Source: Bin87 sp963665395 (lineage in GTDB: Bacteria; Chloroflexota; Dehalococcoidia; Lucifugimonadales; UBA3495). From it: DNA of 64,000 nucleotides. Numbering within the stretch: position 1 is the first letter of the stretch; the number at the start of each line of letters is the position of its first letter. The DNA lies in assembly GCA_963665395.2 (NCBI GenBank), contig OY762251.1, positions 2,046,001 to 2,110,000 of the forward strand, given 5' to 3'. Shown here one piece after another: positions 7,490-15,562 of this stretch. The notes beneath the pieces are model-generated. The model worked only from the letters and a program-made list of their open reading frames with translations, was not told where the DNA came from and ran no database searches. Position numbers and translations under genes: made by a program.

Positions 7490-7914
7490 TTCAGCCTCTC
7501 TTGCAATGTGACGATCAGTTGTGCCACCGCACTGTGGAACTGCGGGACGACGCTGGCAATCTTTTCGGCAGATTCATCACCAAAGTATTCGTGAGCGGTT
7601 TCGTTGCGCCAGTCTCTGAAGTCAAACCACTCCTCCGGCGGCCCGATTAACCCGCTTTTTGCCGCCGTGCGTATGATGTCGGGAAGCAACATTTGCCCGA
7701 CCTGTCCGGGAGATAGAACGTGGTCGGCTACGTACCGGCGTATGGCGCTGGTTGCCGGGCCGTAGGTGAACTCAAACCCCTTGATTACGGCGGAAAGGTA
7801 GACGTCGTACTCGGGGTGGTCATTGTCAACTGCGGCGTACAGCGCGATGAACCGGCCCAGTCGTGCATTGGCTCGTTCCAGGGCATCGACGTTGATTTGC
7901 CGCCGGGAGGTCAT
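7486..7914 (-). CDS. HEPN-domain protein (nucleotidyltransferase substrate-binding type)
   Basis: A 142-residue four-helix protein of the HI0074/KNTase-C-like HEPN group. The start is taken at ATG 7914 (MTSRRQINVDALERANARLG). It contains AVIKGFEFTYGPATSAIRRY and, near residue 103, RNETAHEY, which is the RxxxxH signature of HEPN ribonucleases. It is followed by the MNT gene in a 4-bp overlap and lies 22 bp downstream of serA. The order (HEPN first, MNT second) and coupling match known toxin-antitoxin operons. Its location inside a metabolic gene run suggests a later insertion. Confidence 0.85.
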   Translation of the reverse strand: MTSRRQINVDALERANARLGRFIALYAAVDNDHPEYDVYLSAVIKGFEFTYGPATSAIRRYVADHVLSPGQVGQMLLPDIIRTAAKSGLIGPPEEWFDFRDWRNETAHEYFGDESAEKIASVVPQFHSAVAQLIVTLQERLK

Positions 7915-7936
7915 GATGGGCTGTGCTCCCGGTGGA

Positions 7937-9514
7937 TTACATCGCCACCACGCGAGCGTTGTCAACCTGCGGCAGAGCCTTGATTTCGGCCAGGACGTCG
8001 TCGGGGATGGGATCGTCGGAGCCTACCACCATCATCGCCTGGCCCCGGGGAGCGATGCGCCCTACCTCCATAAAGCTGATGTTGATGTTGTGGCGGCCGG
8101 CCGTGGTGCCCACCGCGCCGATGATTCCCGGCTGGTCCTGGTTGTCCACGAACAGCAGGTAGGGCGCGGACGGCGCAACGTCCATCCAGTAATTGTTGAC
8201 GCGCACCAGGTGGGGTTCGTCGCGCATTGACGTGCCGGCGATGGTGATGTCGTCGCCGGTGGTATGCAGCGTGGCGGTAATCAGGCTGGCGTACTCCCGG
8301 CTGTCGGCGGAGGTCTGCTCGGTGATCTGAAGGCCGCGCTGCTGGGCCAGCACCGGCGCGTTGATGATATTTACCGCTTCGCCGCTCACCGGCCCCAGCA
8401 GTCCCACCAGCGCCGCCGCTTTCAGAATGGCCGTGTTGTGTTCAGCAACGTCGCCCTGGTAGCGCAGGGTGACGCCGACGAACTGCCCTTGCGCCAGACT
8501 GGTCAATAGCCGCCCCACCATGGACGCCACCGGCACGTAGGGCGCCAGGATAGCGTGGACTTCAGGCGGCACGAAGGGCGCGTTGACCGTGTTGCGGGCC
8601 GGCTGGCCGTCAAGCACGGCGAGAACTTGCTCGGCAGCTTCGATAGCAACCTCCCGCTGGGCTTCTTCCGTGGACGCCCCCAGGTGCGGCGTGGCGACCA
8701 GTCGCGGATGCTTCAGCAGCGGCAGATCACCCGGCGGCTCGTTGGTGAACACGTCCAGGGCGGCGCCAGCCAGATGCTCGTTCTCCAGCGCCTCCAACAA
8801 CGCCTCTTCGTCCACCAATTCACCCCGGGCCACGTTGATGAGGCGGGCTCCGGGTTTCATCTTCGCCAACTGCGGCTTGGAGATCAGGTTGGCAGTCCCC
8901 GGAGTCAGCGGCGTGTGCAGCGTGATGAAATCGCTCTGGGGCAATAGTTCGTCCAGCGACATCACCGCGACGCCCAATCGGGAAGCAAAATCGGGCGCAA
9001 CGAATGGATCGTAGGCGACCAACCGCATCCCGAAACTGGCGGCTCGGCGCGCCACTTCGGAACCCACTCGGCCCAATCCGATGATGCCCAGCGTCTTGTT
9101 GCGGACTTCAATGCCCATGAACGCGGAACGCTGCCACTGCCCCTTTTTCATGGATGCGTAGGCTTGCGGCACGTTGCGGGCCAGGGCCAGCATCAGCGCC
9201 ATGGTGTGCTCGGCAGCAGCCACGGTGTTGCCGATGGGCGCGTTGACCACGGCAACGCCGGCGCGCGTGGCGGCGTTCAGGTCGATATTATCCACGCCGA
9301 TGCCGGCGCGGGCGACGACTTTCAGGTTTTCCCCGGCCGCGATGACCGGCTCGGTCACTTTGGTTTCGCTACGCACCACCAGGGCGTCGTAGTCGGGAAT
9401 GGCGGCGATGAGTTCGTCGGGCGAAAGGCCCCGCTTCACGTCCACGGGAACGCGCTTTTTGAGCAGGTCAATGCCTTCGGCGGCAACGTTGTCGGTTATC
9501 AGTACTTTGGGCAT
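7937..9514 (-). CDS. serA: D-3-phosphoglycerate dehydrogenase
   Basis: A 525-residue NAD-dependent enzyme that makes 3-phosphohydroxypyruvate, the first step of serine synthesis. From MPKVLITDNV, the substrate-binding domain is interrupted by the Rossmann domain with GLGRVG (about 146-151). Catalytic residues are visible as R230 in INVARGELVDE, E259 in FTNEPP and H277 in TPHLGAS. An intervening (ASB) domain follows from about 310, and a C-terminal ACT domain from about 445 (DNQDQPGIIGAVGTTAGRHN), so this is the long, serine-regulated type. The start at 9514 is favoured over an upstream ATG because the family begins here. It is divergent from the methyltransferase gene. Confidence 0.97.
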   Translation of the reverse strand: MPKVLITDNVAAEGIDLLKKRVPVDVKRGLSPDELIAAIPDYDALVVRSETKVTEPVIAAGENLKVVARAGIGVDNIDLNAATRAGVAVVNAPIGNTVAAAEHTMALMLALARNVPQAYASMKKGQWQRSAFMGIEVRNKTLGIIGLGRVGSEVARRAASFGMRLVAYDPFVAPDFASRLGVAVMSLDELLPQSDFITLHTPLTPGTANLISKPQLAKMKPGARLINVARGELVDEEALLEALENEHLAGAALDVFTNEPPGDLPLLKHPRLVATPHLGASTEEAQREVAIEAAEQVLAVLDGQPARNTVNAPFVPPEVHAILAPYVPVASMVGRLLTSLAQGQFVGVTLRYQGDVAEHNTAILKAAALVGLLGPVSGEAVNIINAPVLAQQRGLQITEQTSADSREYASLITATLHTTGDDITIAGTSMRDEPHLVRVNNYWMDVAPSAPYLLFVDNQDQPGIIGAVGTTAGRHNINISFMEVGRIAPRGQAMMVVGSDDPIPDDVLAEIKALPQVDNARVVAM

Positions 9515-9641
9515 AGGGGGAAAGAGCCTCCGGGCCGGGGCCGTTGGGCCGGCCTCCGGCAAAACGTAGCGTAAGCAGCCGCGGTCAGCGGCCAAGCCGG
9601 CGAAGCGATGACAGGAACGCAATGACAGTGTGTGCCGGCAG

Positions 9642-9663
9642 TGTTAGCATAACGATGCTAGCA
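9642..9663. promoter_or_regulatory. Inverted repeat in the serA / methyltransferase intergenic region
   Basis: TGTTAGCAT, a 4-base spacer and ATGCTAGCA form a near-perfect inverted repeat (8 of 9 positions) in the 236-bp divergent region, about 90 bases upstream of the methyltransferase start. It could be an operator for the restriction-modification genes. No separate controller (C) gene is visible. Confidence 0.35.
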
Positions 9664-9750
9664 CAAAGGTCGGCGGCTGTCATTTTCAGCGAATGCTATC
9701 TCATCGCGCGCTTGGCGATTGCGCTCGTCTTTACCGGATTGAAAATCACG

Positions 9751-11169
9751 ATGTCCACGCTTAGCAACGCCTCTCTTCGCTCTCCACTCGCCGCCGCCGA
9801 TTACGATGATAATGACGGCACGCGCGAGCGGAAGGCTCTGCTGTCCCGACTTGGCGACCGCATTGCGGTTAACCGGGATTTATCGCGGCAACTGGTTTCT
9901 TGGCAGTCCAACCGTGACGCTCCCGGATTTCGCTGGTTCAAATTTAAAGAAGGATTCAGCGTCCAGCTGGTGCGCTACTTGATGGGGTTCCTGCCCAAAG
10001 GGGGACGGCTGCTTGACCCCTTTGCCGGCACCGGCGCCGCGCCCATCACGGCGTCGGCGGAAGGCTGGGATGGCATCGGCGTGGAGATTCTGCCTGTGGG
10101 CGTCAGAGTCGCCAACGGGTTGCTGGCCGCCGGGGAGGCCAGCCCGGAGCAATTCCGGCGTCGCGCCGAAGAACTGCTGCAATGCGCAACGTCAACCAAC
10201 TCCGCAGAGATACCACCCGGCGACTGGTTTCCTCACCTGCGCATAACCGAAAAAGCGTTTCCGACTGATGCGGAAATCGCCATCGCCGACGTGCGCAGCC
10301 GGTTGCGTCAATCCGAGCCCGGGCCGGAAACGGACTTGCTGGCGCTGGCCGCAATCGCCGCGCTGGAGGATTCCAGCTGGACCAGCAAAGACGGCCAATA
10401 CTTGCGCTGGGACCATCGTTCCGGGCGCAACCTGAAAGCGCGCATGGAGAAGCGGCGCGTACTGTCATACGCCGAATCGTTGGCCGGAAAACTGTCGGCT
10501 ATCGCCGAAGACTTGCCCGTGCTGTCGGAAACCTGCCACCGGGAGCGGGTCAGCATGATTGAAGGCTCGTGCTATGACGCTCTGCCGCGCTTGCCGGACA
10601 ACTCCATTGACGCCGTAATCACCTCGCCGCCCTACGCCAACCGCTACGATTACACCCGCACCTACGCTCTTGAACTGGCCTGGTTGGGCTACGACAACCG
10701 GAAAATCAGCGAACTGCGCCAGCGTCTGCTGTCGGCAACCGTGGAGAACCGTTCCAAGCGGGAAGAGTTGACCGCCGGGCATGGCGACGCGCTGGCCCTC
10801 TTTGACCGCCATCCCGCCATCGCCGAAATCACCGACGCGCTGGAAGCCGCCAACTCGCGCAAGGATCTGCCCAATCCCCACGTCATCCGTCTGGTTCACA
10901 ACTATTTCTTGGAGATGACCGTGGTCATTGCGGAGTTGTCCCGGCTGTGCCGCCCGGGGGCGTCGGTGTTCATGGTCAACGACAACGTGCAGTATCACGG
11001 CGAAGAGGTACCCGTTGACCTGATACTATCCGACCTGGCCGAGCAATGCGGGTTCCGCACCGAAGCCATCTGGACGCTGGCCCGCGGCAAGGGCAACGCC
11101 AGCCAGCAGATGGGCCGCTTCGGACGCCGCGAACTGCGCAAGTGCGTGTACTGGTGGGTGCGAAAATGA
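9751..11169 (+). CDS. DNA methyltransferase of a type II restriction-modification system
   Basis: A 472-residue SAM-dependent DNA amino-methyltransferase. Motif I is LLDPFAGTG (about 87-95) and motif IV is ITSPPYANRYDYT with TSPPY at 291-295. TSPPY is typical of N4-cytosine methylases. The middle region (about 120-280) is long and presumably holds target recognition. The start at 9751 (MSTLSNASLRSPL) is the most likely ATG; the reading frame stays open further upstream but without family-like sequence. Its stop overlaps the start of the endonuclease gene by four bases. It should protect the host site recognised by that endonuclease. The modified base and site are inferred from the partner gene. 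Confidence 0.9.
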   Translation: MSTLSNASLRSPLAAADYDDNDGTRERKALLSRLGDRIAVNRDLSRQLVSWQSNRDAPGFRWFKFKEGFSVQLVRYLMGFLPKGGRLLDPFAGTGAAPITASAEGWDGIGVEILPVGVRVANGLLAAGEASPEQFRRRAEELLQCATSTNSAEIPPGDWFPHLRITEKAFPTDAEIAIADVRSRLRQSEPGPETDLLALAAIAALEDSSWTSKDGQYLRWDHRSGRNLKARMEKRRVLSYAESLAGKLSAIAEDLPVLSETCHRERVSMIEGSCYDALPRLPDNSIDAVITSPPYANRYDYTRTYALELAWLGYDNRKISELRQRLLSATVENRSKREELTAGHGDALALFDRHPAIAEITDALEAANSRKDLPNPHVIRLVHNYFLEMTVVIAELSRLCRPGASVFMVNDNVQYHGEEVPVDLILSDLAEQCGFRTEAIWTLARGKGNASQQMGRFGRRELRKCVYWWVRK

Positions 11170-12167
11170 GCCAGGACTACCGCCGATTTACTCGTGAGTT
11201 GCGCTCGCAGGATTTGACACGAGCGCTGCAACGCCGGCTTGACGTGCGGGCGCGGCAGGCTGTGGCCGATCTGGCTGACGGGTTTCAGTTCACTGAATCC
11301 ATCGAAGGCTATCTGATTTCGCAATCGGCGTGGGAACACGTGGATAGCCTCGGTCTGCATCCGGCCCAAGTATTCTGCCATCCTGATGTGCTGGCGGAAG
11401 AACCTTTCATATCGCTGTACTACCGGGGCATCAGCGGACTGTCCCTGAAAGAAGTACAGGAACAGGCGCGGAGTGTTAGCGCCTGGGAACGCGATCCGGA
11501 GACTCGGACGCGCAAACCCCGTATTCCCGCAGAGGATGCGCGGCAAGTGGCCGGACTATACAACAGCTTCATATCGTCCATTGTTGAAAACACCGCCGAT
11601 TGGACGCTGGAAAACGGCTACCGCAACATCATAGCGTCAATGGGAATATCGTTTGATGGTTCCATGCGCAACAAGATGGGGGAGCTGCCGGAGCGGCGGC
11701 TGCGCCGCTTGTTGCTACAGTATGTTGTTGAGGCCGAATTGCTGGTTAGCCCGAAATATCCCAACGCCCTCGACCTGCCAGATAATCCTGCCAGCGGTCG
11801 TTATGTCCTGGCCGATGGCGTTGCAATGGTGTTCAGCTCCGAACCCGACGTTGCTTTTCTGCGCAGCAGTTCCGATTCACTGGAGGCAACCATCGAAATC
11901 AAAGGGGGAATCGACCCGGCCGGCGCCTTGGAACGATTGGGAGCTGCCGAGAAATCTGCGCAGGCAGCGATAGAAGTCAACCCGCGCTGCAAGAACTTTC
12001 TTGTCGCCGGCGTAATCACTGCGGAAATGCGACGACGCCTTGACCAAAGCCGGCTTTTTGAAAAAGATTTCCAACTGGTCGAACTCCTGTCGGACGAAAC
12101 ACGCCAAGCGGAGTTTTTCGATGAAATTTTCAACTACACTTTGAGGATGTCGAGAGATAGCCCATAA
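11166..12167 (+). CDS. Type II restriction endonuclease, XcyI-like
   Basis: A 333-residue protein starting at ATG 11166 inside the methyltransferase stop (ATGA overlap). It has a PD-(D/E)xK arrangement: SSEPDVAFLR with D228, then ATIEIKGGIDPAG with E244 and K246. The EIKGGIDPAGALERLGA stretch, followed by NPRCKNFLVAGVITAEM, resembles as I recall it the XcyI family, which cuts CCCGGG. The family match is from memory and not from alignment; the catalytic motif and the genomic pairing make a restriction enzyme very likely. Coupling to the methyltransferase gene, with methylase first, is a common safe order for such systems. Confidence 0.8.
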   Translation: MSQDYRRFTRELRSQDLTRALQRRLDVRARQAVADLADGFQFTESIEGYLISQSAWEHVDSLGLHPAQVFCHPDVLAEEPFISLYYRGISGLSLKEVQEQARSVSAWERDPETRTRKPRIPAEDARQVAGLYNSFISSIVENTADWTLENGYRNIIASMGISFDGSMRNKMGELPERRLRRLLLQYVVEAELLVSPKYPNALDLPDNPASGRYVLADGVAMVFSSEPDVAFLRSSSDSLEATIEIKGGIDPAGALERLGAAEKSAQAAIEVNPRCKNFLVAGVITAEMRRRLDQSRLFEKDFQLVELLSDETRQAEFFDEIFNYTLRMSRDSP

Positions 12168-12215
12168 GCAAGCCATACCGTTCCAATCCGCCAACAAAGC
12201 ACGAGGTTTCCCGCC

Positions 12216-12713
12216 ATGAATACGCAAACTACACCCTCGCCGGCCGTCAGCAAGGACAGCGATATTGCGCCGGCCGCGGACTCGAACAGCCCCGCCGAAG
12301 AGACCTTTGCCAAAGCCGTTGCCGCCCTGGACGCCGGCGACTGTCAGCATGGCGCCAGCCTGGTGTACCAGGCTGCGGTGCAGGCGGTCCGCGCGGCAGC
12401 CGGCCGGCTGGGTATGCCCAGCGACGCGCCGGAAGAACTGAAAGCGGTGGTCTATAAACTCGACGGGTTCGCCCCGGAAGAAGCCTGGCGGGCGTACCTG
12501 GCCGACCCCACGATTACCCTTGACTTGCCGTTGCATACCTCGTACTTCATGGTTGCGGAGTCCTTCAAGGAACACGCCGAAATACCCCTGGAGGTGCAAG
12601 CGCGGGATACGGAACGGTATTGGCAACCTGAGGAGTACGCATGGTTCCTCAGCCCGGTAGAAGAGCTAATCCGCATGCTACGGCACAATGAAACCGGGGC
12701 GGCATCCGAATGA
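12216..12713 (+). CDS. PaREP1/HEPN-like helical protein
   Basis: A 165-residue protein with a low-complexity N-terminus (TPSPAVSKDSDIAPAADS) and then a helical core, FAKAVAALDAGDCQHGASL followed by VYQAAVQAVRAAAGRLG. The 'A...L..GD...GA.L.Y.AA..A' pattern resembles PaREP1-type helical bundles and the small paralogues at 2.5-3.8 kb. The C-terminal half is YMVAESFKEHAE-like and ends PVEELIRMLRHN. Its stop overlaps the next gene by four bases. It lies 48 bp after the endonuclease and is probably in the same transcript. The function is unknown; a role as a small defence-associated partner is inference. Confidence 0.65.
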   Translation: MNTQTTPSPAVSKDSDIAPAADSNSPAEETFAKAVAALDAGDCQHGASLVYQAAVQAVRAAAGRLGMPSDAPEELKAVVYKLDGFAPEEAWRAYLADPTITLDLPLHTSYFMVAESFKEHAEIPLEVQARDTERYWQPEEYAWFLSPVEELIRMLRHNETGAASE

Positions 12714-13114
12714 ACCGCGCCGGCCATCTGGCAGAAGCCGAAGCAATGCTGAATCTCGTCAGCCAATTGTTGCAGGATCCGGACCAAAGGGCCGCCGCCG
12801 CTGAAATGGTATGGGGCGCTACCGTGCACGCGCTCAGCGCCGCCGACCCGCAACACGAAACAACGCTAACCCAGCCGAACGTGAGCCACGACGCGCCGAA
12901 CCAAAGGCGCACGTTCTTGCAGGCAGCGAATCGAGTCGCCAATTCCAACCTGCCGTATTCAACGCTGGTAGCATGTCTGGACCATAACCAGGGGAAGCTC
13001 CACACGTACTTTTATCACATCAACCTTTCCAACGCTGACTTGACCGCAAGCATAAGCGTCGGCATCAATCATGTAAATCGCATCATTGCCGTAGCGCAAG
13101 CGGCCGGCGTCTGA
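12710..13114 (+). CDS. PaREP1/HEPN-like helical protein, second of a coupled pair
   Basis: A 134-residue protein starting in a 4-bp ATGA overlap with the previous gene. The N-terminal helix pair, AEAEAMLNLVSQLLQDPDQR and AAAAEMVWGATVHALSA, fits the PaREP1-like pattern. The second half, NRVANSNLPYSTLVACLDHN then GKLHTYFYHINLSNADLTAS, has conserved-looking aromatic and histidine residues of unknown role. The tight coupling suggests that the two products form a heteromer. It ends 31 bp before the LLM gene, which has its own strong ribosome site. Confidence 0.65.
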   Translation: MNRAGHLAEAEAMLNLVSQLLQDPDQRAAAAEMVWGATVHALSAADPQHETTLTQPNVSHDAPNQRRTFLQAANRVANSNLPYSTLVACLDHNQGKLHTYFYHINLSNADLTASISVGINHVNRIIAVAQAAGV

Positions 13115-13145
13115 GTCTTGTCCCTCACTACGGAGGATTGACCAA

Positions 13146-14324
13146 ATGATTAAAGACTTTTCCGTGCTCTATGCCGGCCACGTGCTGGAAGGCGATGGCA
13201 TCGGCTTCGACGGCATCCCCGCCAACGACCGCTGGTACGACAACGACCGCCTGTCCCTGGCCATGGACATCGCCCGCCAGGCTGCCATTTTCCTGGATGA
13301 TCTGGGTTTCGACATCCTGTGGATGGCGGAGCACCACTTCCAGCGCGAGGGCTACGAGTGCATCCCCAACCTGCTCATCATGAGCCAGTACCTGGCCCAG
13401 CACACCAACCGCATCAAGTTCGGCTGCGGGTTCAACATCCTGCCCATGTGGCACCCCATCCGGCTGGCTGAGGACTTCGCCATGGTGGACATCCTCACCG
13501 GCGGCCGGGTGGTGTTCGGCGTCGGGCGCGGCTACCACACCCGCGAGGTTGAATCCTTCGGCACTCCCATGATCAACGGCGACGCCAACCGCGAGTTGTT
13601 TGAAGAGCAGTTCGAGGTTGTGATGAAAGCCTTCAACAGCGATGCCTTCTCCCACCATGGCAAGCACTACACCATCCCGCCGGACATCCCCTATCGCGGC
13701 TACGACTTGAAAGAGGTGACGCTGGTGCCCCGTCCGAAAACGCAGCCGGTGGAGGTCTGGCAGCCCATCGTCAGCGCATCCGACCGCGCCCTGGATTTCA
13801 TGGCCAAGTGGGGTATCAAGGGCGTCATCCTGGGCACGGGGCAGCAGTACGTGGACGAGTGGGTACACCGCTACCAGGCGGCGAATCAGCGCGCCGGCCG
13901 GGATTATGCCCTGGGCCAGGGCCTGTGCATCGGCCTCTGGGCCATGGTGGACGACACCACCGCCGGCGCCCGCCGCCAGCTGGAGCCGCTGTTCGAGGAA
14001 CACGTCAAGTTCGCCGCGCCGCTGGGGATGCTGCGCTACAGCGACCAGCAGATTTCCGCCACCGGCCCCGGCGGAGTGGCCCGCCACATCGCCGCCGGCA
14101 CCAACTTCCAGGACGTCATCGACAACCGCGCCTGGTTCGCCGGCAGCCCGGAGGACACCGTTGCGTACATCCAGGAATTGCAGGATAAATACCCCGGCCT
14201 GGAACAGATAATGATTGCCTTCCCCATGGGCGCCACCACGCCGCAGTTCAAGGACCAGATGGGGCGGTTCGCGGCGGAGGTGATGCCGCATTTCAAGAAG
14301 GGAGCCGCCGCAGCGGAGGCGTGA
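13146..14324 (+). CDS. Luciferase-like (LLM) flavin-dependent monooxygenase, paralogue 1
   Basis: A 392-residue TIM-barrel flavin-dependent oxidoreductase of the bacterial-luciferase superfamily. The start ATG follows GGAGGATTGACCAA. Typical strands are visible: FDILWMAEHHFQREGYE (the EHHF motif), IKFGCGFNILPMWHPIRLAE, MVDILTGGRVVFGVGRGYH and WQPIVSASDRALDFMAKWG. Family enzymes use reduced FMN or F420 to oxidise or desulfonate small organics. The C-terminal LEQIMIAFPMGATT closes the barrel. It follows the restriction genes on the same strand but belongs functionally with the other LLM genes of the window. The substrate is unknown. Confidence 0.93.
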   Translation: MIKDFSVLYAGHVLEGDGIGFDGIPANDRWYDNDRLSLAMDIARQAAIFLDDLGFDILWMAEHHFQREGYECIPNLLIMSQYLAQHTNRIKFGCGFNILPMWHPIRLAEDFAMVDILTGGRVVFGVGRGYHTREVESFGTPMINGDANRELFEEQFEVVMKAFNSDAFSHHGKHYTIPPDIPYRGYDLKEVTLVPRPKTQPVEVWQPIVSASDRALDFMAKWGIKGVILGTGQQYVDEWVHRYQAANQRAGRDYALGQGLCIGLWAMVDDTTAGARRQLEPLFEEHVKFAAPLGMLRYSDQQISATGPGGVARHIAAGTNFQDVIDNRAWFAGSPEDTVAYIQELQDKYPGLEQIMIAFPMGATTPQFKDQMGRFAAEVMPHFKKGAAAAEA

Positions 14325-14328
14325 GAGG

Positions 14329-14424
14329 ATGAGCGAGACGCCGCCATACAGAAACGAGATCCACCCTCGCCATCAACGCAGACTACAGGAACAACTGAGG
14401 GAGTATGACCGAGCGTCGGAATAG
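14329..14424 (+). CDS. Possible 31-residue small ORF
   Basis: ATG at 14329, nine bases after a GGAGG that lies inside the end of the LLM gene, opens a 31-codon frame (MSETPPYRNEIHPRHQRRLQ..., ending DRASE) closed by TAG. It is strongly basic and acidic with no membrane segment. The good ribosome site is the only support; no homologue is recognised, so it may be chance. Confidence 0.3.
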   Translation: MSETPPYRNEIHPRHQRRLQEQLREYDRASE

Positions 14425-14517
14425 GCAACCTATGACATCACAGGGTTGCCACCAACAATTACCATTTGGTATGCTCTGACCAGGCTCATAATCGACCAAT
14501 CTGCAATCGGGGGCAAG

Positions 14518-15429
14518 ATGGCTACACCTGCGCTACAAGAATTTTACCGGGCGGTTCTGGAAATTGCTCGGGATTCTGGTCAGAGGATGAGCCGAAATCA
14601 AATCTACGAGGCGGTAGCTACCCGCTTCAATTTGACAGACGATGACAAAAATCAAAGGACTCCCTCAACCGGGAGGATAGTAGCAGATGACCGGGCGTAT
14701 TGGGCAGCCGGTAGCTTGAAACGGGCTGGGTTACTGAGTCAGCCCGCAAGGGGCTATTTTCAAGTCACCCAGCAGGGGCGCGATTTTCTCTCCAGCAACT
14801 CGGGTGCCATCGGGGCCAAACTATTATCGTCACTGCGAGTTGATGGAGAGCACAGCGGCGGTGAAATTTTGCCATCCGTCCCTACGGACGAAGTTGAGGA
14901 AAGTCTGATAGAGGTTGCTCCACAAGAGCTGATGAACCAAGCACACCTGAGGCTATACCGTGATCTTGTCACTGATTTGCTGACAAGCATCAAAAATATG
15001 TCACCGGATCGATTTGAGGATTTGGTGGCTGACCTGCTGGTCAAAATGGGGTACGGTCAGAGCGAAGAGCGTGGCCCTCGTAGCAGGGATGGCGGAATAG
15101 ATGGCATCATCAACCAAGACGCTTTGGGTCTTGAAAAGGTGTACCTCCAAGCCAAGCAGTGGGGTAGTCAGGTTTCGGCTCCGGAAATCACTAGATTTTC
15201 CGGAAGTCTGGACCAATTTGGAGCAAGCAGGGGTGTATTCATCACCTCATCGTCCTTCAGCGCACCCGCCCGTCAAGCCGCGGATGATATCTCCAAAGGC
15301 AACAAGTTCATTCGCTTGATTGACGGACCTGAACTTGCAAGGCTGATGATAGCGTACGGCGTAGGCGTCGTCACTGAGTTCACTTACGACGTCAAGAGAC
15401 TAGATGAAAACTACTTTGCCGACATCTAA
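14518..15429 (+). CDS. Mrr-type restriction endonuclease
   Basis: A 303-residue protein starting at MATPALQEFYRAVLE, with GGGGG nearby upstream. The first 100 residues form an Mrr N-terminal winged-helix region (RDSGQRMSRNQIYEAVATR). After a linker, the PD-(D/E)xK domain shows SPDRFEDLVADLL (E167), RDGGIDGII (D195) and YLQAKQWG (Q211-x-K213), followed by FSGSLDQFGASRGVFITSS. Mrr enzymes cut methylated or otherwise foreign DNA. Its place after the restriction-modification and helical genes makes this stretch a small defence island. It ends just before a clear terminator. Confidence 0.92.
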   Translation: MATPALQEFYRAVLEIARDSGQRMSRNQIYEAVATRFNLTDDDKNQRTPSTGRIVADDRAYWAAGSLKRAGLLSQPARGYFQVTQQGRDFLSSNSGAIGAKLLSSLRVDGEHSGGEILPSVPTDEVEESLIEVAPQELMNQAHLRLYRDLVTDLLTSIKNMSPDRFEDLVADLLVKMGYGQSEERGPRSRDGGIDGIINQDALGLEKVYLQAKQWGSQVSAPEITRFSGSLDQFGASRGVFITSSSFSAPARQAADDISKGNKFIRLIDGPELARLMIAYGVGVVTEFTYDVKRLDENYFADI

Positions 15430-15445
15430 CCCGAGGTAGAAATGG

Positions 15446-15495
15446 CGGGGTTGTCGTCACGCCAAGATGCGTAGCGACAACCCCGGTTCTTTTTG
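15446..15495 (+). terminator. Rho-independent terminator after the Mrr gene
   Basis: CGGGGTTGTCG and CGACAACCCCG form an 11-bp perfect stem around an 18-base loop, followed by TTCTTTTTG. It lies 17 bases after the Mrr stop and closes the defence cluster. Confidence 0.85.
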
Positions 15496-15562
15496 TTAAT
15501 CTGGCCCAAAGCCGATTGCCATCACTGGCTGTACTCTACCGGAATCAACAGGAGGCCATCCA

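Noticed and set aside
13128..14291. Long antisense open frame (387 residues) opposite LLM paralogue 1
   Set aside because: It is the mirror of a strongly supported gene in GC-rich DNA; its composition (many H, G, V, D runs) matches no family and it has no ribosome site.
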